The notes: a model not told the origin generated them from the letters alone. Shown: positions 1-8,016, counted from the stretch's first letter. The stretch is DNA of 18,716 bases from CAZRIT01 sp964600225 (GCA_964600225.1 CAZRIT010000037.1:1-18716); one strand, 5' to 3'. Translations and numbers: made by a program.

Positions 1-2
1 AT

Positions 3-965
3 GACTGGCTCAAAAAAAAATCTGAACAAGTCTTTGGAGAAGAGTGGCAGACTAATGCCGAGCGGATCACGTTCGATTCGGTGCTGGATGCGTTTCGGCT
101 CATCTACAAAACGCCGTTCATCCATCCGGGCATTCTCACCAACTACCGCAGTTTGGAGGAGAGCAACAGCACGCGGCATGTGTTTGTCACGCCCATGCGG
201 GTTTCCCGCGCGCTGGGCGCCGCGTCGGAGGAAAACGCCGCCGCCATCATCTGCAACGAAGCGGGCCTGCCGCTGTTTTACCAGTGCTATGCGCTGCCGC
301 CCGATCAGATTCCGCTGCTGGAAAACGGGGACCCTGTCTACATATCGGGGGTGTTTGACCAACGCTTTCCCGCCTGGGCGAGCGCGCAGGGCCGCCGCTT
401 CCTCTGCCGTGCCACGACGGAGGATATTGCAGCGCTGCTGCCTGATGCGGATATCGCGGCCACGGTGGCCGCCGAGGCCGATTATCTGTTGTTTCAGGAT
501 TACGGTTATCGCGTGCTCGATTACGGGAACCTGCGCGTCATCGTGCTGCGCGCCAGCGCGGGGCATGCGCCCAAGCTGTCGGCGCAGTTTCGCGAGCCCA
601 GGGATTTGCTTGTGACCAACATGGCGCTGTCGGGCGAAAGGCTCATGCGCCTGTCCGTGCGGCTGTACGATATTGAAAGCGCGTTCTTTGAGCTGGCGCT
701 GCCGCCCGATATGGGGGCGCTGCTGCGCCACTTCACGGGCGGCGAGATGCAGGATATGCTGGCCAACATCCATTTCATGCGGCTGTTTCTGGAGGGTCAG
801 CTCACCCACAAGCTCACGCCGATGGGGCTGACCGCCGCCGACGCCTACGCCATCTGCCGCAGTGTGCGCATCCTGCGGCTGGAATACGGCGGCAGGCGGC
901 AGTACATCCACAGCGTGTATACGCCGCAGCAGACGGAGCTGTTGAACGTTTTGGCATTTAGTTGA
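3..965 (+). CDS. Hypothetical protein, 5' end outside window
   Basis: I do not recognise this protein. The frame is open from the left edge (it reads DWLKKKSEQVFGEEW from base 3) and has no ATG before the edge. The GTG at 81 is therefore probably internal, and the true start lies upstream of the window. About 320 residues are visible. They are soluble-looking, with no obvious membrane segment or signal peptide, and there is no nucleotide-binding or catalytic motif I can name. The C-terminal half is helical and rich in Leu, Arg and Met. It ends at TGA (963-965), 15 bases before an alpha/beta hydrolase start on the same strand, so the two are probably co-transcribed. Codon use is GC-rich like the genes to its right. 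I am sure it is coding because it is long, the third position is G/C-rich, and it couples neatly to the next gene. I offer no function. Confidence 0.75.
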   Translation, partial: DWLKKKSEQVFGEEWQTNAERITFDSVLDAFRLIYKTPFIHPGILTNYRSLEESNSTRHVFVTPMRVSRALGAASEENAAAIICNEAGLPLFYQCYALPPDQIPLLENGDPVYISGVFDQRFPAWASAQGRRFLCRATTEDIAALLPDADIAATVAAEADYLLFQDYGYRVLDYGNLRVIVLRASAGHAPKLSAQFREPRDLLVTNMALSGERLMRLSVRLYDIESAFFELALPPDMGALLRHFTGGEMQDMLANIHFMRLFLEGQLTHKLTPMGLTAADAYAICRSVRILRLEYGGRRQYIHSVYTPQQTELLNVLAFS

Positions 966-980
966 TGCGGGAGGCATTGT

Positions 981-1925
981 ATGAAACGAACCGCGTATCC
1001 CATCCATGCGGATTTTAAAAGGTGGACGCACATGCACCCGCCGCTTTACAAACCCCTGCTGCCTGTGATACAGGCGCTGATGGGGCTGCTGTTTTTGAAG
1101 GAGCGCTCCACAGATGCGCTGACGGTGGAGCGCATGACCATCCCCGTAAAGGACGGCAAGTCCATCCGCGCGCTGTGGTATGCGCCCGGGGGCGTGGAAG
1201 CGGATGCGCCGTGCCTGGTGTATTACCATGGCGGCGGGTTTGTGCTGCCCGCCGCGCCGTACCATTACAGCCTTGCAAGGGAGTATGCGCTGCGGGCGCG
1301 CTGCAAGGTGCTGTTTGCAGACTATCGGCTTGCGCCCAAGCATCCGTTCCCGACCGCGCCCGAGGATTGCTGCGCAGCCTATTGCCATGTGCTTGCCAAC
1401 GCGGCGTCGCTCGGGGTGGACGCCCAGCGTATCGCCGTTGCGGGCGACAGCGCGGGCGGCGAGCTGGCCACGGTGGTCTGTCTGATGGCCAAGGATCGCG
1501 GCTACGCCATGCCGTGCGCGCAGATGCTGATCTATCCCGTCACGGGGCGCGGCTTGGACACCGCGTCCATGCGGCGGTACACCGATACGCCCATGTGCAA
1601 CAGCCGCGATATCGAACAGTACGATCGGCTCTATATGCAAAACCCCGCGGCGGGCGAACGGGCATACGGCTCCCCGATCCATGCCGCGTCGCTTGCGGGG
1701 CAGCCGATGGCCTATATCGAAACGGCGGAGTTCGATTGCCTGCGAGACGGCGGCGTCCTCTACGCCGAGCGCTTGCAACAAAGCGGCGTTTCGGTGCAGC
1801 TTTACAACACCGAGGGCGCCATGCATGGGTTTGATATCGTGCTCAACAGCCCCATCGTGCGCGCCTGCGTGGCGCGGCGCATACAATTTTTGGAGAAAGC
1901 GTTTGGGTCAATAACGCCTGATTAA
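981..1925 (+). CDS. Alpha/beta hydrolase (HSL / fold-3 family esterase)
   Basis: This is a 314-residue hydrolase of the hormone-sensitive-lipase-like (alpha/beta hydrolase fold-3) family, expected to cleave carboxyl esters in the cytoplasm. The family signatures are all present. The oxyanion-hole motif HGGGF is at residues 83-87 and the nucleophile elbow GDSAGG at 155-160 (Ser157). The acid residue is probably Asp252 in EFDCLRDGG, and the catalytic His282 lies in MHGF. The motif DYRLAP at 114-119 is also typical of the family, and the length is normal. The ATG at 981 follows a clear GGGAGG Shine-Dalgarno. It sits 15 bases after the preceding gene and probably shares its transcript. Its stop overlaps the stop of the convergent transglutaminase gene by 4 bases, leaving no room for a separate terminator. 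The hydrophobic stretch at residues 27-39 might be a membrane-facing cap helix. The physiological substrate cannot be told from sequence. Confidence 0.93.
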   Translation: MKRTAYPIHADFKRWTHMHPPLYKPLLPVIQALMGLLFLKERSTDALTVERMTIPVKDGKSIRALWYAPGGVEADAPCLVYYHGGGFVLPAAPYHYSLAREYALRARCKVLFADYRLAPKHPFPTAPEDCCAAYCHVLANAASLGVDAQRIAVAGDSAGGELATVVCLMAKDRGYAMPCAQMLIYPVTGRGLDTASMRRYTDTPMCNSRDIEQYDRLYMQNPAAGERAYGSPIHAASLAGQPMAYIETAEFDCLRDGGVLYAERLQQSGVSVQLYNTEGAMHGFDIVLNSPIVRACVARRIQFLEKAFGSITPD

Positions 1926-4645
1926 ATCGGCGGATAGCGCAGCCAAAACAGCAGCCGACGCATGCGCGAAAGGCCCTTTTGCAGCGCGGGGGAGAGCGCG
2001 CGGACAAAGGCCAGCGCTTCGTTTTGCTCAAAACGCGTGCAGGGCCGCTCGGCAAACCGCGCGCGCTGCGCAAGCTCCGTGAGCGTCCGTAGCCCCGCGC
2101 ACACGGCGGGGGAAAGCTGCTTGGCGAGGCTTTCGGCATAGGCCTTGGGCGTTTGCAGGGGCTGCATGGGCGCGCAGCCGACGGTTTGCAGCATCCGCAG
2201 CGCATAGCGGCACATGCTTAGCACGGCCAAGTTTGCATCCCGCTGCATAAACTGCTTTCTGCGGCGCGCCTGCAGCAGCTTTCGTATGAGCCACGCAAGC
2301 AGCGGAAGTAAGATGACCGCAATCAAGGTGATGATCAGCCATATCGGCGGGCGGAACGGGCTCGAAGCTCCGCTGTCCGCGCCGCTTCCGTCCGTGCCGT
2401 CGTCCCCGTCCGTATCGTCCCCGTCCGCGCCGTCCGCTTCGTTTTCCCCGTCCGCACCGCCGTCGCCCGCAGGGTCGGGCGTGGGGGTCTGCTCGACGGG
2501 CGCGTCCGTGGGCGCGGAGGGGTTCTCGTTCGGCTCCGAGGTGTCGGCGGGCGCCATGTCCGCCGTGGGCGTGGGCGTGGATGCGTTGATCTCCGCCGAA
2601 GGCTCCGTGGAGGGGTCGGTCGAGGGCTCCACCGAGGGCGTGGGTTCCGTCGTGGGCGTGGGCGTAGGCGTGGGTGTAGGCGTGGGCGTGGGCGACGCCG
2701 TGCCGCCAAAGCCCGCCGCGCCGCTGTCATCGGGCTCGCTGCCCTCGCTGTTCGTGCTGGTCATCTCCACGGGAATCCAATCCAACTGCACAGGGTCGTA
2801 TACCTCAACCCAGGCGTGCGCGTGCGTATCCTCAATGTCGATATAGCCGTCGCCGTCGGGCTGCTTGTCGTAGTCCGAGCGGATGATGATGTAGCCCTCC
2901 GCATAGCGCGCGGGAATGCCGAGCGAGCGCAGCAGCACCGTTGCGGCCGTTGCAAAGTGCACGCAGTAGCCGCTGCGGCTTTCCTCCAAAAAGTAGGTGG
3001 TAAAATCCGCAGTCAGCGGGATGCGCGGCGGCGAATAGGCGTACACGCACCGCGCGGACAGCAGCTCGTACAGGTCATGGCAGGTTTGGTACAGCAGCAG
3101 CTGCTCGTTTTCGGCGTGCAGCGACAGGCCGTAGGCCGCGGTCAGCCGCTCGGCTGCCTGAAGGGTTTCCTGCGGCAGCGCGGTGTAGGTTTCAAACACA
3201 TAGCCTAAGTAGGCGTCGGCCGCGGCTTTGGCATGCGGGTCGGCGGCGGCGGAGCGGTCGATGGCGCTGTCGGCCGCGGCGAGGTAGGCGCGCAGGATGC
3301 CGTCGGCTTCCGTACTGCCGCCTGCGAGCGGAATGGAGCCAAAAATCGTATCCAGAGGCATCGCCTCAATGGTATATTGCGATATGCCGTTTGCGCGGGC
3401 GGCGCCGAGCGCCGTATCCTGCAAAAACGTTGCGCCTGTGATGTCGTCGGCTGCGGTCACAAGCCCGTTGGGCGTCCAAAGGGAGGTCGGCAGGGCGGCG
3501 ATGTTTCGTACGGAGAGCGCGTACGCGCTGCCTTGCGGGAATGCCGCCGCGTGCAGGTTTTGCGGCGCAATGCCGTAGAAGCCGTCGGCGGCGCGCCGAT
3601 AGGCGGCGTGATCGGCGCCGAGCCAGCCGTTGGCGGTATAGGAAACCCCCGCAAAATCGCGCATATACAGCGGCCGCGGCTCCGAAACGCGGACCTTGAG
3701 CACCGTTTCTCCCGTAAAGCGAATGTTGGCCAGGCTGTTGAAATCCCCGTGCGTCAGGCCGTCGTTGCTTCCCTGAAAGAGGTCCCCGTCTAGCTCTAGC
3801 GACAGGATCTTTTCCTGTAACGTTTCAATCCACAGCGGGCGCACATAGCTCGCTTCGGGCAGCAGCAGGGAGCTTAGCAGCAGCGCCAGCGCAATCAGCG
3901 GCAGCGCGGCAATGGACAGCACCCGCTGGGATGCGCGCTGCCCTGCAAACGTTTCCTCCCCGTAATCCAGCAGCGTGTCGCTCTTGGGGCGCACGGTGGT
4001 GAGCGGCAGGTACTTGCCGAGGTTGCCGATGTAGAGCATCAGGTATGCCGCGACAAAGCAGAAGAAGGGCAGGACTGCGGGGGAGAGCGCGTAGAACGGG
4101 GCGGGCAGCAGCAGCGGCAGCGTGGCAAGCGCCAGCCCCAGCAGGCTCGAGCGATACACCACAAAATAGCCCGCCAAAAGCGTAGCAAAAAATAGCAGCA
4201 TGTTGAACGCTTTGGCCGTCAGCGCGGCCGCTTCCGCGGCGTCGGATACGGTCAAAAGCCCCTGCAGCGCATCGGGCAGGCGCAGCGTCATGGGCGTGAG
4301 CACCTGATCCAACAATAGCAGCATGCCCTGCATCAGCGGCTGCGCGTTGCGCCACACCCAAAGGATGGTCAGCGACAGGCAGATGATCAGCATTAGCCGC
4401 ATGCGCCTGTTGGTGAATACGATGAAAAAGAGCGCGATAAACCCCGCCGCTGCCCAAGCCGCCTGCGTTGTCGGCACCGTCAGGCGATAGCTTGTGACCA
4501 GGCTGAACAACAGGCCGAAGATGGCAAGGGACAGCACCATCAGCCGCGGCAGCAGCCGCAGCAGGGGCTGTAACCGCGGGCCGTGGAGCCTGCGGCCGCT
4601 GCGGGCCGGGCGGGAAGCGCTTTGCTGCGGTCGATACGCATTCAT
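1922..4645 (-). CDS. Membrane transglutaminase-like protein (TgpA/DUF3488 type)
   Basis: This 907-residue protein follows the TgpA plan. Residues ~35-262 hold about seven membrane helices. A large extracytoplasmic part then leads to a transglutaminase-like core at ~545-630, with the Cys nucleophile Cys561 in SGYCVHFA and His610 in HAHAW. A low-complexity Pro/Thr/Asp/Gly linker runs ~648-763, a final membrane helix ~768-787, and a short cytoplasmic tail resembling DUF4129. Such proteins are thought to process cell-envelope proteins or peptidoglycan, but the substrate is unknown. The third triad position, usually Asp in a WxPVDPT-type motif, is Glu627 here (WIPVEMT). I chose the ATG at 4645 because it overlaps the upstream DUF58 stop as ATGA and has a GGAGG site at the right distance; a longer frame opens further upstream but lies inside the DUF58 gene. 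It is the last gene of the moxR-DUF58-transglutaminase operon. Confidence 0.93.
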   Translation of the reverse strand: MNAYRPQQSASRPARSGRRLHGPRLQPLLRLLPRLMVLSLAIFGLLFSLVTSYRLTVPTTQAAWAAAGFIALFFIVFTNRRMRLMLIICLSLTILWVWRNAQPLMQGMLLLLDQVLTPMTLRLPDALQGLLTVSDAAEAAALTAKAFNMLLFFATLLAGYFVVYRSSLLGLALATLPLLLPAPFYALSPAVLPFFCFVAAYLMLYIGNLGKYLPLTTVRPKSDTLLDYGEETFAGQRASQRVLSIAALPLIALALLLSSLLLPEASYVRPLWIETLQEKILSLELDGDLFQGSNDGLTHGDFNSLANIRFTGETVLKVRVSEPRPLYMRDFAGVSYTANGWLGADHAAYRRAADGFYGIAPQNLHAAAFPQGSAYALSVRNIAALPTSLWTPNGLVTAADDITGATFLQDTALGAARANGISQYTIEAMPLDTIFGSIPLAGGSTEADGILRAYLAAADSAIDRSAAADPHAKAAADAYLGYVFETYTALPQETLQAAERLTAAYGLSLHAENEQLLLYQTCHDLYELLSARCVYAYSPPRIPLTADFTTYFLEESRSGYCVHFATAATVLLRSLGIPARYAEGYIIIRSDYDKQPDGDGYIDIEDTHAHAWVEVYDPVQLDWIPVEMTSTNSEGSEPDDSGAAGFGGTASPTPTPTPTPTPTPTTEPTPSVEPSTDPSTEPSAEINASTPTPTADMAPADTSEPNENPSAPTDAPVEQTPTPDPAGDGGADGENEADGADGDDTDGDDGTDGSGADSGASSPFRPPIWLIITLIAVILLPLLAWLIRKLLQARRRKQFMQRDANLAVLSMCRYALRMLQTVGCAPMQPLQTPKAYAESLAKQLSPAVCAGLRTLTELAQRARFAERPCTRFEQNEALAFVRALSPALQKGLSRMRRLLFWLRYPPI
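2651..2692 (-). repeat. Hexanucleotide tandem repeat in the transglutaminase linker
   Basis: Seven near-identical 6-bp units (CGTGGG on the + strand, with CGTAGG and TGTAGG variants) encode the Thr-Pro run at about residues 652-665 of the transglutaminase. Because the unit is 6 bp, changes in copy number lengthen or shorten the linker by Thr-Pro pairs without shifting the frame. A second patch, around 2390-2460, carries a degenerate repeat encoding the Asp/Gly-rich part of the linker. Confidence 0.85.
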
Positions 4646-5850
4646 GCTTCCGCCTCCGCATGCAGCACGCGCCCGCTGATAAGCTGCACCTCGCAGCCCA
4701 GCGCGCTGAGCGATTGCGCGGTCTCCGCCGTGCAGCGGGATGGCATCAGCGTCAGACGGCAACACACGCCAAGGTCGATGACGCTTTCCAGCAGCCGCGC
4801 GGCTTGCGCATCGGGCTTTTGCGCCGCGCCCGCGGCCAGATAGATCAAATGCACCTCGGATTGCGGTGTGGCCTCCAACACAAACTGCTCCAGCGTGCGC
4901 CAGCGCGTCTGCCCGGGCAATGCAAGCAGCTCGTGCATGGCGCTTGCCAGCGTATCTGCGCCCGTGACCGTGGCGGTGTGCAGCAGCCCGTCCTCGCCAA
5001 GCCAGCTGATGCGGTGCACGATCTCGCGCGACATGAGGTATTCGGAAAAGGCCAGCGCCGCGCCCAGCATGTATTCCATGGCCGCAGGCTTGGCGTCTTC
5101 GGGCAGCTCAAGCAGGAAATGCAGCGAGGGGTTCAGCGGCAGCCCAAACTCGCGCACGATCAACCGCTGCATGCGGCTGCTGAGCTTCCGGTGCACGCTG
5201 TGCAGGGAGTCTCCCTCCCGATAATCCCGCAATTGAAAGATTTCCGCGGGGTCGCCGCCCGCCTTCTCGGTGGAATAGGTGGCGCTGTTCAGCCCCAGCG
5301 ACGCGGCCTCCTCGGTTTCCACCGTGCGGCTTTGCAGCTCGGGCAGCACATAGACGCTTTCGGCGCGGTTGAGGCCGTTCTCCTGCGGGACGGGCAGGCA
5401 GATCAGCCCCAGCATATCGGTAATCTCCACGCGGCGGATCGCAAAATCCATCCTGCCGCAGTATGCCATCTGCACCGTCGGGCGCAGCGTATAGGTCTGC
5501 CTGGCGCCCAGCGGGAAGTGCACCGTTTCCTCCGTGTCCTCCAAAAAGCGGTCGCCCACGCGCCCGAGCATGCCGCGGCGCGACAGGTGGATGCGCACGC
5601 ACGCGCACGGCAGAAGCCCGCGGTTTGCGGCCGTCAGGCCGATGTGGCAGCTTCCCTTGGGCATGATTTCATCGCTCGTTTCCAGCCAGTAGCGCACGTT
5701 TTTGCGCGTCGGCAGCGCCGCCAGCAGGCAGATGGGCGGCAGCAGCAGCAAAAACAGGAAGAACAGGTGGAACAGGTACAGGTCGAACAGCACAAAAAAG
5801 AAGAACGAAAGCACCAGCAGATAAAAATACAGAATCCGATTGGCCGCCAT
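4642..5850 (-). CDS. DUF58 domain-containing membrane protein
   Basis: This 402-residue protein has two adjacent N-terminal hydrophobic helices (residues ~5-24 and ~27-45) followed by a soluble region. The DUF58 signature lies at ~199-236: GGDPAEIFQLRDYREGDSLH, then RK and IVREFG. DUF58 proteins accompany MoxR ATPases and often carry a von Willebrand A-like fold. They are presumed to be partners or substrates of the ATPase at the membrane, but the biochemistry is not settled. The usual 'IHWK' after the GD motif is 'VHRK' here, a mild divergence. The ATG at 5848-5850 lies 5 bases after the moxR stop with only a weak Shine-Dalgarno, suggesting translational coupling. Its stop overlaps the start of the transglutaminase gene by 4 bases. 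The three-gene order moxR-DUF58-transglutaminase is a recurrent bacterial cluster, which supports the call. Confidence 0.92.
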   Translation of the reverse strand: MAANRILYFYLLVLSFFFFVLFDLYLFHLFFLFLLLLPPICLLAALPTRKNVRYWLETSDEIMPKGSCHIGLTAANRGLLPCACVRIHLSRRGMLGRVGDRFLEDTEETVHFPLGARQTYTLRPTVQMAYCGRMDFAIRRVEITDMLGLICLPVPQENGLNRAESVYVLPELQSRTVETEEAASLGLNSATYSTEKAGGDPAEIFQLRDYREGDSLHSVHRKLSSRMQRLIVREFGLPLNPSLHFLLELPEDAKPAAMEYMLGAALAFSEYLMSREIVHRISWLGEDGLLHTATVTGADTLASAMHELLALPGQTRWRTLEQFVLEATPQSEVHLIYLAAGAAQKPDAQAARLLESVIDLGVCCRLTLMPSRCTAETAQSLSALGCEVQLISGRVLHAEAEA

Positions 5851-5855
5851 GTTCG

Positions 5856-6785
5856 TTACACCACAACGGGCGCGGGCACCTTGGTCAGCGCAAGGCGCGA
5901 TAGCTGCTGCTCGCTCGTGCCGCTGACGCGTGCGCGCGGGCTGAGCAGGATGCGGTGCGCGCAGACGCTTTCAAACACGGCCTGCACATCCTGCGGAATC
6001 AGATAATCCCTGCCCGAGAGATACGCGCACGCCTTGGACATTCTCAATAGCGCAATCGTGCCGCGCGGGCTCATGCCCAGGCGGATGGCGGACTGTGCGC
6101 GCGTCCAAGCTGCCAGCGACGTGATGTAGGCATACAGCGCCTCGGACACAAAGATGCTCTCCGCCTCGTGCTGCATGGCGGCCAGCTCCGAGGGCGTAAT
6201 GACGCGGCTGACGTCGTCGAGGGTGACGGCGTTCTGGTGGCGGCGCAGCATCTCCATCTCGCTGCGGCGATCGGGATAGCCCATCGAAAGCCGCACCATA
6301 AAGCGGTCGAGCTGAGATTCGGGCAGCGGCTGCGTGCCCGAGGAGCCCGCGGGGTTTTGCGTGGCAATCACCAGATACGGCTGCGGCACGGGGTGCGTCA
6401 CGCCGTCCACCGTGATGCTGCCTTCCTCCATCACCTCCAGCAGCGCCGATTGGGTCTTGCTGGAGGCGCGGTTGATCTCATCGGCCAAAAACAGGTTGCA
6501 CATGGCTGCGCCCGGGATATAGGCGCCCGCAACGCCGCCGTTTTGCAGCGTGGTATAGCCCGTAATATCGGAGGGCATCACATCGGGCGTGAACTGCATG
6601 CGTTTGTAGGATAGCTCCATAGCCCTGGAAAAGGCCAGCGCCAGCGTGGTTTTGCCCACGCCCGGCACGTCCTCCAGCAGCACATGGCCGCCCGCCAGCA
6701 TGGCCATAAGGATGCTGCCGATGACGGCGTCCTTGCCGACAACGACCTTGCGTACCTGATTGATGATCTCCTGCACTTGCTGCAT
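5856..6785 (-). CDS. MoxR-family AAA+ ATPase
   Basis: This is a cytoplasmic AAA+ ATPase of about 309 residues in the MoxR family, believed to act as a chaperone-like remodeller for von Willebrand A/DUF58-type partners. From the first ATG, Walker A is VPGVGKTT at ~40-47, Walker B FLADEINRA at ~99-107, sensor-1 region ATQNP at ~141-145, and the arginine-containing LDRF at ~159-162. The length is typical. Two starts are possible. The ATG at 6785 is immediately preceded by an in-frame TTG at 6788, and a GAGG site lies 12 or 9 bases upstream of them respectively; this changes the product by one residue. It lies 60 bases downstream of spoIIP on the same strand, with no hairpin terminator seen in the gap, and is followed 5 bases later by its DUF58 partner. 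Confidence 0.95.
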   Translation of the reverse strand: MQQVQEIINQVRKVVVGKDAVIGSILMAMLAGGHVLLEDVPGVGKTTLALAFSRAMELSYKRMQFTPDVMPSDITGYTTLQNGGVAGAYIPGAAMCNLFLADEINRASSKTQSALLEVMEEGSITVDGVTHPVPQPYLVIATQNPAGSSGTQPLPESQLDRFMVRLSMGYPDRRSEMEMLRRHQNAVTLDDVSRVITPSELAAMQHEAESIFVSEALYAYITSLAAWTRAQSAIRLGMSPRGTIALLRMSKACAYLSGRDYLIPQDVQAVFESVCAHRILLSPRARVSGTSEQQLSRLALTKVPAPVVV

Positions 6786-6845
6786 CAAAAGCTGTTACCT
6801 CGTATATTCATCATGGTTGGATTGTCCGTGCCAGTTGTCCGAAAG

Positions 6846-7757
6846 CTAAAATGTGCACACCGCTGTCAGCGCATCGGCCAGGTACGGGATGGCGTTTTCC
6901 GCATCCGACAACAGGTTGGCGTTGTGGCCGATTTCCACCAGCAGGCTCAGCCCCTTATCCTGGTTGTACGCGCGCTGCTTGACGCGGATATCCTTGGCCA
7001 GCCGCGCGTCGATGAAGCGAAGCTGCTCGGTAAGCGACAAAGCCAAACAATAGTTGTCGCGCCAGTCGGCCAGCTCTTTGCTGCTGTCGCCCTGCATCAG
7101 CCCCGTGCCCACCACAAAAAACATCCGCGCCGTGCGGCGGCCGTCGAGCAGCACCACATCGTTGCGCGCGCGCAGCATATCGGCGGCGTTTCGGTGCAAA
7201 TCGATGTACAGGTCGATGTTTTCGTAGGCTTCCATCGTGACGCGGGAGCGCTCGTAGGCGGTGGAAACGGAAGGCGGCTCGTGATCGGTCGTGTCGTGCT
7301 GCACGGTAAACCCGCGCTGCTGCAGCGCATCCCGGAGCTTTTCGCCCAGCCGCACGACGTTTTGCGCGCTGTCGGTGCTGCGCACGGAGGCCGCGGCGCC
7401 ATTGGTGGGCGCAAGCGTGGCGGCGGGCGTTTCGTTTTCGGAACGGAACGCCTCCTCGGTATGCGTATGGTAGATCAGCACCGTGGGCGTGTGATCAAAC
7501 GGGAACGTGCGCGCGGAAAACGTTGCGGCAAACGCATTGCTGAAATAGATATCGCCGTCGTCCTCAAACACCATGTCGGGCGACGGGGTTTCACTTGGCG
7601 TGGGCGCTGCCGTAACGGCGGGCTTGGGCGCAACGGCGGAGCCGTCCGCGGTCGGGCGCGGGGCCATGCTTGCAGCGGGCTGCTTGCCGCAGCCAACGCA
7701 TATTGGCAGCAGCAGCGACGCCGCTATGATGATAAAATATCTGCGCGCCCTTGCCAT
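6846..7757 (-). CDS. spoIIP: Stage II sporulation protein P (SpoIIP-like amidase)
   Basis: This 303-residue protein matches the SpoIIP family, the amidase/endopeptidase that with SpoIID strips septal peptidoglycan during engulfment. The visible family blocks are VLIYHTHTEE at 93-102 (His97 in the usual zinc-ligand position), a VVRLGEKLRDALQQRGF stretch at ~134-150, IDLHRN at 185-190 (His188), ARMFFVVGTG at 210-219, and YNQ...LLVEIGHNANLLSDAENA at 264-289 with Glu275. An N-terminal hydrophobic anchor (residues ~6-22) is followed by a Pro/Ala/Thr linker. Two positions differ from the usual pattern: DLHRN for DIHRD, and EIGHN for EVGGN. I chose the ATG at 7757 because of an excellent GGGAGGAA site 8 bases upstream; a longer frame lacks such a site. 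The gene heads the same-strand run into moxR. Its presence argues that the host belongs to an endospore-forming lineage. Confidence 0.9.
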   Translation of the reverse strand: MARARRYFIIIAASLLLPICVGCGKQPAASMAPRPTADGSAVAPKPAVTAAPTPSETPSPDMVFEDDGDIYFSNAFAATFSARTFPFDHTPTVLIYHTHTEEAFRSENETPAATLAPTNGAAASVRSTDSAQNVVRLGEKLRDALQQRGFTVQHDTTDHEPPSVSTAYERSRVTMEAYENIDLYIDLHRNAADMLRARNDVVLLDGRRTARMFFVVGTGLMQGDSSKELADWRDNYCLALSLTEQLRFIDARLAKDIRVKQRAYNQDKGLSLLVEIGHNANLLSDAENAIPYLADALTAVCTF

Positions 7758-7787
7758 CGGCGGCGTTCCTCCCAACCCGAATCGCTG

Positions 7788-7825
7788 CCATGCAGGCAAA
7801 TTGCGGAACAATTGCGGCTGCATGG
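7788..7825 (-). other. Inverted repeat in the spoIIP leader
   Basis: CCATGCAG (7788-7795) is repeated in inverted form as CTGCATGG (7818-7825), with further imperfect pairing inside. The same segment contains the direct repeat AATTGCGG at 7799 and 7810, one helical turn (11 bp) apart. It lies 31 bases or more upstream of the spoIIP ATG, so it could be a leader hairpin or a protein-binding site. No function is shown. Confidence 0.4.
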
Positions 7826-8007
7826 AATCGTTTGTTCTCAGTCCACACAATACCACAAATAAAAGGCCGACGAAAGCAGGTAGAAATAACTTTAGAGTTT
7901 CATAACATTTTTAACACAATTGTGCTACAAATCGCGCCGTTGGGGAAAAGAGGCAGCGCGTTGGAACAAGGATTTTATATCCAAGCACTGTTGTTTTTTT
8001 CCAAGCG

Positions 8008-8016
8008 TGGTATAAT
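8008..8016 (+). promoter_or_regulatory. Extended -10 promoter for lemA operon
   Basis: TGGTATAAT is a perfect extended -10 element (TGnTATAAT). No good -35 is seen 17 bp upstream (CTGTTG at 7988-7993), as is usual for extended -10 promoters. Transcription from about 8023 would give a leader of ~35 bases carrying the GGGAGGG site (8044-8050) before the lemA ATG at 8058. Confidence 0.75.

Noticed and set aside
1022..1834. 270-codon overlapping + frame inside the hydrolase gene
   Set aside because: It is an out-of-frame reading of the hydrolase gene, whose own frame holds HGGGF and GDSAGG.
2651..2692. CRISPR-like array
   Set aside because: Units are 6 bp and directly tandem without spacers, and they lie inside a coding frame. 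No CRISPR array is seen anywhere in the window.
2214..2846. Long Gly/Val/Ser-rich + strand frame opposite the transglutaminase linker
   Set aside because: It is the antisense shadow of the Thr-Pro/Asp-Gly repeats. It has no ribosome site, and the repeats alone explain its length.
4660..6006. 448-codon + strand frame opposite DUF58 and moxR
   Set aside because: GC-rich DNA yields long antisense frames. The - strand proteins have clear family motifs and coupled starts, while this one has none.
6822..6841. Direct repeat TTGTCCG (6822 and 6835) between spoIIP and moxR
   Set aside because: Seven bases, 13 bp apart, with no promoter nearby; too short to support as a regulatory site.
6684..7862. 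392-codon + strand frame opposite spoIIP
   Set aside because: Its His/Arg/Gly-rich translation lacks any domain, and the opposite strand carries all SpoIIP motifs with a strong ribosome site.
7915..7924. CACAATTGTG palindrome as an operator
   Set aside because: Only 10 bp, flanks do not extend the symmetry, and no -35/-10 pair overlaps it; likely chance in an AT-rich spacer.
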